Source: Caryophanales bacterium UBA7278 (GTDB lineage Bacteria > Bacillota_I > Bacilli_A > RFN20 > CAG-826). From it: a stretch of DNA of 64,000 nucleotides. The notes under the pieces are model-generated. The model ran no database searches and was not told the origin of the DNA. It was given only the letters and a program-made list of their open reading frames with translations. Below, piece after piece: positions 32,307-45,845 of the stretch. The position numbers were made by a program, and so were the translations under genes. The DNA lies in NCBI GenBank assembly GCA_002472275.1, contig DKRQ01000019.1, positions 124,001 through 188,000 on the forward strand, in the 5' to 3' direction. Position 1 is the first letter of the stretch; each line of letters starts with the position of its first letter.

Positions 32307-32328
32307 TCTCACTCAAATCGCTTCTCTT

Positions 32329-32357
32329 CCCGCCCTGGGTTTTTCCTGGGGCGGGGT
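32329..32357 (+). terminator. Weak terminator or attenuator after rplL
   Basis: CCCGCCC (32329-32335) pairs with GGGCGGG (32349-32355); only TTT follows, so it may let some polymerases through into rsmC-like, rpoB and rpoC, lowering their transcription relative to rplJL. Confidence 0.5.
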
Positions 32358-32385
32358 TTGCTCGCTTATAGGAGGGTAGAAATCC

Positions 32386-32982
32386 ATGGGCCAATACTTC
32401 GATAACGACGAGACTTTGCCTCACGAAGACATCGTCTACTCGTTCTCGGTCCTAGGCAAAAACTACACCTTCGTAAGCGATGCAGGGGTCTTCTCCAAAG
32501 ATGGCCTCGACGATGGTAGCAGATTGCTGCTTGAAACCATCGCCAAGACCGACCTTGGGAGAAACATACTCGACCTGGGTTGTGGCATTGGGCCGATTGG
32601 CCTCGTGCTCGCCGACGTTGATAGCAGTAGGGAGGTAACTCTCTCCGATGTCAACGAACGCGCCCTGGAATGCTGCAGGAAAAACGCCTCGAACCTCGGG
32701 CTGCAGTCTCGGGTCTCCATCCTACAATCCGATGTTTACGACAACATCACCGCATCCTTCTCCACAATCGTAACCAATCCGCCCATTCGCGCGGGAAAGA
32801 AGGTTACGTACGCGATGTACGCGGGCGCGGTCAGCCATCTTAATGAAGGTGGCTCGCTGATCCTAGTCATCCGAAAGCAGCAGGGGGCCGCCTCCTGCCA
32901 GGACTACCTAAAGACCCTCTTCCAGAAGGTCGAATGCGTGGCCCAACACAAGGGATATCGCATCCTCATCGCGACAAAATAA
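32386..32982 (+). CDS. RsmC-like class I rRNA methyltransferase (YbxB type)
   Basis: 198 aa. AdoMet-binding motif I ILDLGCGIGPIGL, motif post I TLSDVN, and the catalytic VTNPPIRAGKK motif of N2-guanine methyltransferases acting on rRNA. Short single-domain form, as the YbxB proteins found between rplL and rpoB in Bacillota. Probably methylates 16S rRNA (E. coli RsmC makes m2G1207), though the target is not proven for this group. Located as expected; rpoB follows after 10 nt. Confidence 0.9.
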   Translation: MGQYFDNDETLPHEDIVYSFSVLGKNYTFVSDAGVFSKDGLDDGSRLLLETIAKTDLGRNILDLGCGIGPIGLVLADVDSSREVTLSDVNERALECCRKNASNLGLQSRVSILQSDVYDNITASFSTIVTNPPIRAGKKVTYAMYAGAVSHLNEGGSLILVIRKQQGAASCQDYLKTLFQKVECVAQHKGYRILIATK

Positions 32983-32992
32983 GGAGTCAACC

Positions 32993-35900
32993 ATGCCTCA
33001 AGAAGACAATTTCATCCCCATGACCGACTATAAGGATCCTAACGGCAAACCTTATCCTGTTGGCATCAACGGCCGTATCGACTTCTCCAAGATCTCCGGC
33101 CATCTGGATCTTCCCTACATGATCGAGATCCAAATCGAATCGTATAAGTGGTTCCTCGAAAAAGGCATCGACGAAGTCCTCCGCGAGGTCTTCCCGATCG
33201 CCAACTACTCCCAGACCCTCTTCATCGATTACGTTTCCTGCCGTTTGGAGGAACCAAAATACACTCCTTTGGAGTGTAAAGAAGGTGACTTGAATTATTC
33301 AAGCAAACTCAAGGCCACCCTTCGCCTCCGCTTTAAGAACTCTGGCGAAATCAAGGAAGCCGAGGTCTTCATGGGCGATTTGCCCAGAATGACCGACTCC
33401 GGCACCTTCATTTTTAACGGTGCAGAAAGGGTCATCGTCTCCCAGATCGTCCGTTCTCCGGGCGCTTACTTCCAAGACACCTTGGATAAGTCCGGCGAGC
33501 ACATCTATAACGGCGAGATCATCCCCACCCGCGGCACCTGGCTCCAGTTCGAGTCCGACACCAAGCACATCCTCTACGTCCGCATCGACCGTCAGAGGAA
33601 GATGCCCGCGACCACCTTCTTCAAGGCCCTCGGCATTGAATCCGACAAGGTCTTGGTCGATCTTTTCGGCGAACAGGTCGAATCCACGATCAAGAAGGAC
33701 GAGGAGAACCTCAACAAGCTCCGCAGCTACATCGAGCAGATCATGCCCGCCCTCAAGAAGGACGAGACCGTCTCCGATGGCACCGTCGCCCTCACCGACA
33801 TCTTCAGGAAACTGAAGCCCGGCGAACCCGTCACCCCCGATGGCATCATCACCTTCCTCGTCCAGAAGTTCTTCGACGACAAGAGGTATGACCTCGGCAG
33901 GGCCGGCCGTTTCAAATACACCCAGAAGCTTGGCATCTACGATCGTTTGGTCGGCCGCGTCCTCGCGGAAGACTTGGTCTCCGCCGATGGCGAAATCCGT
34001 TTCCAGAAGGACCATGTCCTCTCTAAAGAGGACGTCAAAGCCCTCCGTGACGAGGAATTCTTCGAAGCCGGCGCCCACCAGAAGACCATCAAGATCAACT
34101 CCAAGCTCGACATGGTCATCGGCGAAGACGGCAAACCCATGCCCTATCCTTGCCGTGTCAACATCGTCAAGGTCTACGCCAATGACAAGAAGGGCGCCAA
34201 GAAGTGCGCGATCGTCGGCAACGACATCAACTGCCCGCTTTCCCGCGTCACCGTGTCCGACATGGTCGCTTGCTTCTCCTATTTCTGCAACATCATGGAC
34301 GGCATCGGCCAGACCGACGACATCGACCACCTCGGCAATCGTCGCATCCGCTGCGTCGGCGAGCTTCTCCAGACCCAGTTCCGCATCGGCCTCACCAAGA
34401 TGAGCAAGACGGTTCAGCAGAAGATGTCCATCTCCGACCTCGAATCGGTGACCCCGCAGCTTCTGGTCAATACCCGTCCCCTCACCTCCTCCATCCGCGA
34501 GTTCTTCGCGACCAGCCAGCTCTCGCAGTTCATGGACCAGGTGAACCCCCTCGCCGAACTCACCAACAAGCGCCGTATCTCCGCGCTAGGCCCCGGCGGT
34601 CTAACCCGCGACCGCGCTTCCATGGAAGTCCGCGACGTCCACTATACCCACTATGGCCGTATCTGCCCGATCGAATCTCCTGAAGGCCAGAACATCGGTC
34701 TAATCAACAACCTTTGCACCTACGCGAAGGTGAATCCTTATGGATTCATCATGACCCCGTACCGCCTTGTTTATAACATCGGTGGCAAGACCTACGTCTC
34801 CGAGACGAGGACCGAATACCTCTCCGCCGACGACGAAAGGGGCCATTACATCGCCGAAGCCAACATCAGCCTTGGCGAACCCATCAAGCTTTGCACCCTC
34901 GATCCGAAGGCCGACCCCGAGGAGATCGTCAAAGAGGTCCTCGACCGCGAAATCGTCACCCGTCACGATGACGACAACGTCATGGTCGCCAAGGAACTCA
35001 TCGACTATGTCGACGTCTCTCCGAAGCAGGTCGTCTCCATCGCCGCGGCTTGCATTCCCTTCCTCGCCCACGACGACGCGACCCGTGCTCTTATGGGCGC
35101 GAACATGCAACGTCAGGCCCTTCCGCTTCTTCGTCCCTCGATCCCCTATGTCGGCACCGGCATGGAGCAGATCATCGCCAAGGACTCCGGTTTGGCCGTC
35201 GTCGCTTCCGCCGACGGTATCGTCAAGACGGTCGATTCCTCGACCATCACGGTCCGCGAGGGCAAGGACAACCACGTCTATCACCTGCAGAAGTTCCATC
35301 GTTCCAACCAGGGAACCTGCATCAACCACACCCCGATCGTGAAGCCCGGGGACGAAATCAAAGCCGGCCAGATCATCGCCGACGGTCCCGCCATGCGCAA
35401 TGGCGAGCTTGCCCTTGGGCAAAACGTCCTCATCGCCTACATGACCTGGAACGGTTATAACTACGAAGACGCCGTCATCATGTCCGAGAGGATGGTCAAA
35501 GACGACGTGTTCACCTCCATCCACATCGAGAAATACGAGTGCGAATGCCGCGAGACCAAGCTCGGTCCCGAGGAAATCACCCGTGATATCCCCAACGTTG
35601 GCGAAGACGCCAAGGCCTTCCTCGACGAGAACGGCATCATTGTGCCGGGCGCCGAGGTCAAAGAAGGCGACATCCTCGTCGGCAAAGTGACCCCGAAGGG
35701 CCAGACCGAACCCACCCCTGAGGAGAAACTCCTCATGGCCATCTTCGCCGAAAAGGCGAAAGAGGGTAAGGACAGCTCCCTCCGCGTCCCCCATGGCGGC
35801 GCTGGCATCGTCCACGCGGTCAAGATCTTCTCCCGCAAGAAGAAAGATCCGCTCCCGCCTGGCGTCAACATGGTCATCCACGTTTACATCGTCCAGAAGA

Positions 35901-36787
35901 GGAAGATCTCCGAAGGCGACAAGATGTCCGGCCGTCACGGCAACAAGGGCGTCATCTCCAAGATCCTACCGATCGAGGATATGCCCTTCTTAGCCGATGG
36001 CACCCCGATCGACATCCTCCTCAGCCCGATGGGCGTTCCTTCCCGTATGAACATCGGCCAGATCTTCGAGGTTCACCTCGGTTTGGCCTGCCGCAAACTG
36101 CATATGCGCGTTGCTACCCCGGCCTTCGACGGCGTCTCCAACCAAGAGGTCTATGACCTCATGGAGAAAGCGGGTATCTCCGCCGACGGCAAGACCATCC
36201 TTTACGATGGCCGCACCGGCGAAAGGTATGCGGAACGCATCTCCGTCGGCGTCCAGTACATGATCAAACTCGTGCATATGGTCGACGACAAACTCCACGC
36301 CAGGGCGACCGGACCTTACTCCCTCGTCACCCAGCAGCCTCTTGGCGGCAAAGCCCAAAACGGCGGCCAGAGGTTCGGCGAAATGGAAGTCTGGGCCCTC
36401 GAAGCCTATGGCGCGGCCCACACCCTCCAGGAAATGCTCACCATCAAGTCCGACGACCGCGTCGGCCGTAGGAAAGCCTACGAAGCCATCATCAAGGGAA
36501 ATCCGATCCCGCGTCCTGGCATGCCCGAAGCCTTCAAGGTCTTCACCAAGGAACTCATGGGCCTTGGCATGAACGTGTCCCTTCTCGACCAAAACGGCGA
36601 CAAGATCGACATGGACGAACTAGCCAAGCAGTCCCTCATCGAGGAGAGGAAGGTCAATTCCTCCATCCGTTCCGCGATGGCCCCGAAGGAAGAGACCGTC
36701 GATCCCGCCGCGACCATTGAGGTCGAGCAGGAAATGGTAGCCGAAGAAGGCCTATCCATCGGCAGCGGCCCCTCCCGTGGCGAATAA
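32993..36787 (+). CDS. rpoB: RNA polymerase beta subunit
   Basis: 1264 aa. Catalytic beta subunit with the rifampicin-binding region (SQLSQFMDQVNPLAELTNKRR near residue 507, in parts), the SPEGQNIGLINNL segment, the GYNYEDAVIMSER motif, and the C-terminal SGRHGNKGVISKI and QPLGGKAQNGGQRFGEMEVWA (in parts). The rifampicin-region residues look wild type (Gln, Asp, His/Asn and Ser positions kept). AAGGAG site. A C-terminal tail of ~40 charged residues follows the core. rpoC follows after 19 nt. Confidence 0.98.
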   Translation: MPQEDNFIPMTDYKDPNGKPYPVGINGRIDFSKISGHLDLPYMIEIQIESYKWFLEKGIDEVLREVFPIANYSQTLFIDYVSCRLEEPKYTPLECKEGDLNYSSKLKATLRLRFKNSGEIKEAEVFMGDLPRMTDSGTFIFNGAERVIVSQIVRSPGAYFQDTLDKSGEHIYNGEIIPTRGTWLQFESDTKHILYVRIDRQRKMPATTFFKALGIESDKVLVDLFGEQVESTIKKDEENLNKLRSYIEQIMPALKKDETVSDGTVALTDIFRKLKPGEPVTPDGIITFLVQKFFDDKRYDLGRAGRFKYTQKLGIYDRLVGRVLAEDLVSADGEIRFQKDHVLSKEDVKALRDEEFFEAGAHQKTIKINSKLDMVIGEDGKPMPYPCRVNIVKVYANDKKGAKKCAIVGNDINCPLSRVTVSDMVACFSYFCNIMDGIGQTDDIDHLGNRRIRCVGELLQTQFRIGLTKMSKTVQQKMSISDLESVTPQLLVNTRPLTSSIREFFATSQLSQFMDQVNPLAELTNKRRISALGPGGLTRDRASMEVRDVHYTHYGRICPIESPEGQNIGLINNLCTYAKVNPYGFIMTPYRLVYNIGGKTYVSETRTEYLSADDERGHYIAEANISLGEPIKLCTLDPKADPEEIVKEVLDREIVTRHDDDNVMVAKELIDYVDVSPKQVVSIAAACIPFLAHDDATRALMGANMQRQALPLLRPSIPYVGTGMEQIIAKDSGLAVVASADGIVKTVDSSTITVREGKDNHVYHLQKFHRSNQGTCINHTPIVKPGDEIKAGQIIADGPAMRNGELALGQNVLIAYMTWNGYNYEDAVIMSERMVKDDVFTSIHIEKYECECRETKLGPEEITRDIPNVGEDAKAFLDENGIIVPGAEVKEGDILVGKVTPKGQTEPTPEEKLLMAIFAEKAKEGKDSSLRVPHGGAGIVHAVKIFSRKKKDPLPPGVNMVIHVYIVQKRKISEGDKMSGRHGNKGVISKILPIEDMPFLADGTPIDILLSPMGVPSRMNIGQIFEVHLGLACRKLHMRVATPAFDGVSNQEVYDLMEKAGISADGKTILYDGRTGERYAERISVGVQYMIKLVHMVDDKLHARATGPYSLVTQQPLGGKAQNGGQRFGEMEVWALEAYGAAHTLQEMLTIKSDDRVGRRKAYEAIIKGNPIPRPGMPEAFKVFTKELMGLGMNVSLLDQNGDKIDMDELAKQSLIEERKVNSSIRSAMAPKEETVDPAATIEVEQEMVAEEGLSIGSGPSRGE

Positions 36788-36806
36788 GAAAGGAAGGTAG
36801 AAAACA

Positions 36807-40838
<4,032 letters not shown>

Positions 40839-40850
40839 TCCCAAAAAAAG

Positions 40851-40885
40851 AGTCCCTTGAAGGCAACTTCAGGGGACTTTTCTTA
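40851..40885. terminator. Bidirectional terminator between rpoC and the HTH gene
   Basis: AGTCCCTTGAAG, GCAA, CTTCAGGGGACT (40851-40878), 12-bp stem with one G-T pair; TTTTCTT follows on + and CTTTTTTT on -. Confidence 0.92.
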
Positions 40886-40889
40886 TTCT

Positions 40890-41528
40890 CTAATCGAGCA
40901 GGTCTTCGACATCGACCCACAAGACCTTGGCAATCGCCAAAACCGTAGATATTTGCGCAGAACCAAGGTTTTTTCTCCCTTGTTCGTATTCCTGGATGGA
41001 GCGAAGGGGGACGCCTGAGGCGCGTGAGAGGTCGCTTTGGCTATAGTGGGCGGCGGTCCTTAAATATTTGAGGGCGCAGGGCTTTTTGCTCTTTTCAAGG
41101 AGCTCCTCGAGTTTCTCGTAGACCGCTTCCATGGCCATTTCGTGGTAGGGGTGATAGAGGGCGATGAGGGTATCGATGCCTAGCCTTCTTAAAGAGGATT
41201 CCATGCGGTGTCCGCTTTTCCAAAGGAAGAAGGCGAATACGTATCCCGCCCAGAAATACTCATTGAGGGGTTCCCCGCCATAACGCCTTTTGAAGGAATC
41301 CCCTTTGCCTAGGGATTCAAGGATTTCCCTGGCGAGTTCGTTGCCGGAATTGCCCGCGATGACGTAGGGGTTGCCTTGGTTGAAACCTTGGGCGATCCTG
41401 GTGGACCTTAGGCCCGCGATGACCTCCTCGTCGGTTAGTTTTGCTTTGCGATACAAAACGTCGAAAGCATTGCCCAAGGCCTTCTCGGCGATCGGAAGGA
41501 AAAGGGAATCATAGACGGGGGTCGCCAT
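40890..41528 (-). CDS. Xre-type helix-turn-helix protein, probable antitoxin/repressor partner
   Basis: 212 aa. C-terminal third (about 150-212) is an Xre/HipB-like HTH: LRTAAHYSQSDLSRASGVPLRSIQEYEQGRKNLGSA, in parts. The N-terminal ~140 residues are helical with an aromatic patch (NEYFWAGYVFAFFLWKSG) and no family I recognise. Its start lies 20 nt inside the DUF3990 gene, so the two are co-translated. The order toxin-like gene first, HTH gene second recalls higBA. Likely binds the inverted repeat at 42195-42214. Role as antitoxin is inference. Confidence 0.75.
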   Translation of the reverse strand: MATPVYDSLFLPIAEKALGNAFDVLYRKAKLTDEEVIAGLRSTRIAQGFNQGNPYVIAGNSGNELAREILESLGKGDSFKRRYGGEPLNEYFWAGYVFAFFLWKSGHRMESSLRRLGIDTLIALYHPYHEMAMEAVYEKLEELLEKSKKPCALKYLRTAAHYSQSDLSRASGVPLRSIQEYEQGRKNLGSAQISTVLAIAKVLWVDVEDLLD

Positions 41529-42186
41529 GGGTGAATCCTCCGTCGATGATGTCGAATACGTTGATGTCCCCTTTGATGCGGGGGTTGCTTCTTTCCTTGC
41601 GGTATTCCCTTCTGGCTTCCAAATCGCGGTCCATTTTCCTTTTTAGGCACTCGCTTCTTTTGACTTTGGTCGAACTAACGAACGTTAGGGCGTCGAAGGC
41701 TTTCTTCGAGATGAGGACGATTTGGGTTCCTAAATTTCCTAATTCCATCGCCTTTGCTAGGCGACGATAGGTGAGGGCGCCCGAAAGGAAATCCTTGGCG
41801 AAAGCGAAATAGGAATCGTCGGCCCGATAGCCGATGATGATGTCATAATCGCGATACCCCTTAGGGAGGAAATGGGCGAGAAGATAATCCCTGGCCTCCT
41901 CCTCATCCTCGTTTTCTAGGTCGAAGATGCGGTTATCAAGAAGAATCGCGAGCCAATTCAAAACCCCAAAAGGGGGCTTGGTTAGATCGAGGAGACTTAG
42001 TCCTTCCATCTCCAATCGATAATGGTTGGAATAGCCATCGTGGTCGGGGGCGACCGCCCATTCCTTGGAAAGGGGCTCGTCCTCGGTGCAATAAAACCCG
42101 ACCCCATAGTCGTTATTGGGTTTTCCATACCCGAAGATGGGTTCGGAGATGGAGAATTCGGAGCCATGGTAGACGTGTTTTTCCAT
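41509..42186 (-). CDS. DUF3990 protein, ADP-ribosyltransferase-like, probable toxin
   Basis: 225 aa. N-terminal KHVYHGSEF (residues 3-11), NDYGVGFYCTED (about 25-36) and KEWA (41-44) match the DUF3990 pattern (YHGS, D-x-G-x-GFY-x-T, A-x-x-WA), a family related by fold prediction to ADP-ribosyltransferases, where His, Tyr and a distal Glu act. The C-terminal ~60 residues are basic (KRKMDRDLEARREYRKER). No secretion signal. With the overlapping HTH gene it forms a toxin-antitoxin-like module. The -10 lies 6 nt before ATG; no Shine-Dalgarno. Activity is not proven. Confidence 0.78.
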   Translation of the reverse strand: MEKHVYHGSEFSISEPIFGYGKPNNDYGVGFYCTEDEPLSKEWAVAPDHDGYSNHYRLEMEGLSLLDLTKPPFGVLNWLAILLDNRIFDLENEDEEEARDYLLAHFLPKGYRDYDIIIGYRADDSYFAFAKDFLSGALTYRRLAKAMELGNLGTQIVLISKKAFDALTFVSSTKVKRSECLKRKMDRDLEARREYRKERSNPRIKGDINVFDIIDGGFTHGDPRL

Positions 42187-42192
42187 GCCTTA

Positions 42193-42221
42193 AGTATACG
42201 CTTGGAGGCGTATAGTTGGAA
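42193..42221 (-). promoter_or_regulatory. Promoter and operator of the DUF3990/HTH pair
   Basis: Minus-strand -10 TATACT (plus 42193-42198), spacer 17, TTCCAA (42216-42221). Inverted repeat TATACGC-N6-GCGTATA (42195-42214) covers the -10 and spacer, the expected place for autorepression. Confidence 0.7.
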
Positions 42222-42273
42222 TACCGTGGCCCCGTTTGCCCCTTTTTCTTTCCCTTTCGCGCGCATTTAGGCG

Positions 42274-42279
42274 GATAAT
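42274..42279 (+). promoter_or_regulatory. -10 element of the metalloprotease gene
   Basis: GATAAT 6 nt before ATG 42286 with no Shine-Dalgarno; candidate leaderless start. No convincing -35. Confidence 0.45.
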
Positions 42280-42285
42280 AACGAT

Positions 42286-43803
42286 ATGCGAAAGAACAGG
42301 GGACTCTTATTCCTACCCGCGGTGGCCCTTTTTTCCTGCGGGTCTTGGAAGTTCGATTATGTCCCCTATCAATACGGCAAACTGCAGGAAGACCCGTTCG
42401 TCCGGAAAAGACACGACGGTTATTACCTCGCGGGCGATTTCTCCAAGATCGAAACCACCCTCGGCGAATTCGACCCCACGATGGCCTCTTTGCTTTCGAT
42501 TGGGGGCAACCGCAAGGCCGCGATTTCCACGGGCGAAGCGAACCTAACCGTCATCCCCGTCGAGTTCTCCGACTACACCGCGGACGTTTTGGAACAAACC
42601 CATGGCGGGCAAGCCATCGACATGATCCGCGGCGCTTTCTTCGGGGCAGAGTCCAATAACCAATACGTCTCGGTCGCGCAGTTCTTCGCCTCCTCCTCCT
42701 ATGACCATCTCCACCTAACGGGGGAAGTGGTCCCTTCCTGGTTTAGGCCAAAGGAAACGCTGGCGGAGCTAAAATCCAAACACTCTTCCTCCGCGACCAA
42801 AAGCGCCCTGACCTCCATCTATAACCAAGCCATCGATTGGTATAACGCCAGGGGTGGGGAGAAGACCCTGACCGCAGGCGATCCAATCCATTTCGTCTAT
42901 TGCGCGCCATATTCGGGATATGAAGGCGGGGTGAGCGACCGCGCCTCCATGCTTTGGGCCTTCACGATCAACGAACCCGCCCCCGCGGCCTGGTCCTCTT
43001 TCTTCATGGGTCATCCCAATCAAAACAAAATGGACGCGCATACCTTCATCCACGAGACGGGGCACCTATTCGGCTTGAAGGACTACTATGACACGAACGC
43101 GGTCACCGATTTCTCCTCGATTTCCCCGCTTGGCAGGATGGATATGATGGATTGTTCCCTCGGCGACCATAACGCCTTCTCGAAGATGACCCTTAACTGG
43201 GCCCGTCCTTATGTTCCCACCAAAGACTGCGTGATCACCCTCCGCCAAAGCGTCGGCAACGGGGACTCCATCTTGCTTAGCCCCTCTTGGGGAGGTTCCC
43301 CGTTTGAGGAATACCTCCTCTTGGAGTTCTATACCCCAAGCGGACTCAACCGGGTCGATACCTATCTTCGCGACGACCCCTCGATGAGGCTCATGAACAA
43401 GGCGGGCGTCAAGGTCTATCACGTGGACGCGCGTTTAGGCGTGTTCGAAGAAAGAAAGACCACCCCGATCGGCTTTTTGAAAAAGGACAGCGATTTGACG
43501 GGGAAACTCGTGGATTTCTATCAAAACAACAGCTCTTCGAGCTCGCAATATCTCATCAATCTTCTGGACGCTTCGGCCTCTTCCAGCAAACTCGTTAAGG
43601 GCTATGTTGCCTCCGACCATATCGAGGCTAGGGGCAATGTGAATCTAAGAGACGTTCTCTTCCAGGAGGGGGATGGTACCGAGTCAGCGGTTTTCAAAGA
43701 CTTCACCTTCCATGATGGCAGGGAAATGAATTTTGACTTCAAGGTTACGGAAGTGGGGGCGACCTATGCGAAGGTCTCTGTAACCATGAAGGGGGTCCAA
43801 TGA
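42286..43803 (+). CDS. Lipoprotein metalloprotease, M6-like
   Basis: 505 aa. Signal peptide with lipobox VALFSCG (Cys18). Zinc protease motif HTFIHETGHLFGLKDYYD near residue 252: HExxH followed by G-x-x-D as in the M6 (immune inhibitor A-like) clan, with SISPLGRMDMMDCSLGDHNAF just after, which resembles the M6 motif with a Met-containing turn. The C-terminal ~200 residues are beta-rich. Would digest proteins at the cell surface. First of two genes overlapping by ATGA with the LRR lipoprotein at 43800. Substrate unknown. Confidence 0.85.
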   Translation: MRKNRGLLFLPAVALFSCGSWKFDYVPYQYGKLQEDPFVRKRHDGYYLAGDFSKIETTLGEFDPTMASLLSIGGNRKAAISTGEANLTVIPVEFSDYTADVLEQTHGGQAIDMIRGAFFGAESNNQYVSVAQFFASSSYDHLHLTGEVVPSWFRPKETLAELKSKHSSSATKSALTSIYNQAIDWYNARGGEKTLTAGDPIHFVYCAPYSGYEGGVSDRASMLWAFTINEPAPAAWSSFFMGHPNQNKMDAHTFIHETGHLFGLKDYYDTNAVTDFSSISPLGRMDMMDCSLGDHNAFSKMTLNWARPYVPTKDCVITLRQSVGNGDSILLSPSWGGSPFEEYLLLEFYTPSGLNRVDTYLRDDPSMRLMNKAGVKVYHVDARLGVFEERKTTPIGFLKKDSDLTGKLVDFYQNNSSSSSQYLINLLDASASSSKLVKGYVASDHIEARGNVNLRDVLFQEGDGTESAVFKDFTFHDGREMNFDFKVTEVGATYAKVSVTMKGVQ

Positions 43804-45845
43804 AAAAGAAGGTCCTCTTCCTATTGCCTTTCTTCGTTTTGGCTTCCTGTGGGAGTAACCCTAGCAGTGGGTCGATTTCAGGCTCGAGCAGCGGCAGTTC
43901 CTCCATCGACGAATCCATTTCCTATTCGCAGCCCCCGATTCCCGCTTGGAGCGTGGCCGCGCCTCCCGAGGCCAAGGTCAGCGATTTCACTTTGGATTAC
44001 CATGACGACTGGGGAGGCTATTACGTCTCTGACTACAAGGGGAGCATGGAAAGCTTCCAGATTCCCTCGGCAGGGCAGGGGGACCATGGCGTCGCCCCGA
44101 TTGTCGGCATCTCCTCTTTCGCCTTTGCCAAGCGCACGGGCGTGAAAAGGATCGCCCTCCACGACAACCTAAGGAGAATCGAGCCCTCGGCCTTTGCCGA
44201 ATCGGGACTTGAGGAACTCTATGTCACGAGCGGCCTCGTCGATGTGAGCGTCTCTTCCTTTGAGGGCACAAATCTGAAGATCCACGGCTATGGCGGGGTC
44301 TGGTTTTTGGCTGGCCTAGATTTCGAATACAAATATGCCTACGGGGTCAAAGACGATACCGAGACCGCCGTGCTGCCCGAAGGGTGCGTCGGCATCTGCA
44401 AAGACGCGTTCAAGAACTACAAGAAGAACATCGTCTTCCCCAAGACCCTCGCCGTGCTACCAGAAGGCTGGGGCAACGAAGTTGTCGCGAACAATGCTTA
44501 TTTCGCCGGCGAACTCACGGGTTTCCGTTACGCGGGTTCCCATGCTTTTGACGATATTCTTAGGCTGAAGAGTCTTAGGATCGGGAAAAACGGCATCCGT
44601 TTGGAATCCTACGCCTTCTTTAATCTCCCCCTTTTCGAAACCGCGGTCGTCTCGCCTCAAATCGAGATGGTGGGAACGCCCTTCAACTCCAATAAGCGTC
44701 TACAGGTTTACGTGGCCGGATCCAAGGACGCGATCGAATCCAATTGGCCCAAAAATTGGCTAAGCAGTTACCGGCAACCGGTTTTTGGGGTGGACGAGGA
44801 CTACGAACCCGTCGTCGTCGATGGCTTTGAGGTTCAAGTCACCACCGGCTCGAGCGAGGCATCGGCTTTGGCCTGCCGCCTCTACAATAGCGAACTTTCG
44901 ATTCCCGCCACGGTGAAGGTAAAAGGGAAAACCTACGATCTCAAAGTCAAATCGGGGTTCTTCGCCGGCTCAAACGTCGAAACCGTTATCCTGGCTGCCC
45001 CCAACGTCGAGGAAGACGCTTGGAGCTATAGTCCGGTGAAAAAGGTGATTTTAGGCAAAACCTACGCGCCCATTTCGGGCAATGACGCCTCCTTTTTCTC
45101 CATTCCCTTGCCGAATTCGAACATCGAAAGCTTCGAATCCTATAGCGATTCCCTTCCCGCCACGAATGGGATTCTTGGCAACATCCTCGCTACCGGCGGC
45201 GTCCTTTACCGCGTGCCCCCGAAAACCAAACTCATCTCCTATTCCGTTCCTAGCACCCTCGCGATCGGGAAAAACGCTTTCTATAACTGCGATTCCCTGA
45301 AAACCATCTCCTTTGGGGGTAGCGATCTCAGACCGGTGTATGGGAATTCGTTCTCCTCAGGCCAAACCGTCACCTACAAAGGAAGCGTCGAGCAGTGGAT
45401 CAACGGCCGTTTTGGGGAAAAACTCGGATATTACGGGAGCGCAAAATTCAAATTGAACACCAAAGCGGTCAGCATCCCGTCCTCATTCACCCAACTTCCG
45501 AGTTTTGCCGTCGCGGGGCTTTCCGACATCACCTCGGTGACGATTCCCTCCTCGATCAAGACGATTCCTTCCTATATGTTCTTTGGATGTTCTTCCCTGA
45601 CTTCGATCACCATCCCGGATTCGGTGACCACTATCGGGGACCGCACGTTCCAAGGATGCACTTCGCTACGAAAGATCATTATCCCTGCCTCAGTGACCAC
45701 GGTCGATTGGATGGACCCCTTCGCCAGATGCGAGAACCTGACCGTCTATTTCCGTTCCTCGACCAGACCGAAATACTGGAGCGGATACGCGAAGGATTCC
45801 GCCTATACAAACGTGACTTTCGTCTACGGATACAAGGGAAATTGA
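43800..45845 (+). CDS. Lipoprotein with BspA-type leucine-rich repeats
   Basis: 681 aa. Lipobox FVLASCG (Cys17), then a Ser/Gly linker (SSGSISGSSSGSSS). Several BspA-like (LRR_5) repeats: degenerate copies near 95-160 and 480-500, and clear ones near 575-660 (SITIPDSVTTIGDRTFQGCT). The middle part has two regions without evident repeats. BspA-type repeats are used for binding host or bacterial surfaces. Overlaps the metalloprotease gene by 4 nt, so the pair is co-expressed. Confidence 0.85.
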   Translation: MKKKVLFLLPFFVLASCGSNPSSGSISGSSSGSSSIDESISYSQPPIPAWSVAAPPEAKVSDFTLDYHDDWGGYYVSDYKGSMESFQIPSAGQGDHGVAPIVGISSFAFAKRTGVKRIALHDNLRRIEPSAFAESGLEELYVTSGLVDVSVSSFEGTNLKIHGYGGVWFLAGLDFEYKYAYGVKDDTETAVLPEGCVGICKDAFKNYKKNIVFPKTLAVLPEGWGNEVVANNAYFAGELTGFRYAGSHAFDDILRLKSLRIGKNGIRLESYAFFNLPLFETAVVSPQIEMVGTPFNSNKRLQVYVAGSKDAIESNWPKNWLSSYRQPVFGVDEDYEPVVVDGFEVQVTTGSSEASALACRLYNSELSIPATVKVKGKTYDLKVKSGFFAGSNVETVILAAPNVEEDAWSYSPVKKVILGKTYAPISGNDASFFSIPLPNSNIESFESYSDSLPATNGILGNILATGGVLYRVPPKTKLISYSVPSTLAIGKNAFYNCDSLKTISFGGSDLRPVYGNSFSSGQTVTYKGSVEQWINGRFGEKLGYYGSAKFKLNTKAVSIPSSFTQLPSFAVAGLSDITSVTIPSSIKTIPSYMFFGCSSLTSITIPDSVTTIGDRTFQGCTSLRKIIIPASVTTVDWMDPFARCENLTVYFRSSTRPKYWSGYAKDSAYTNVTFVYGYKGN

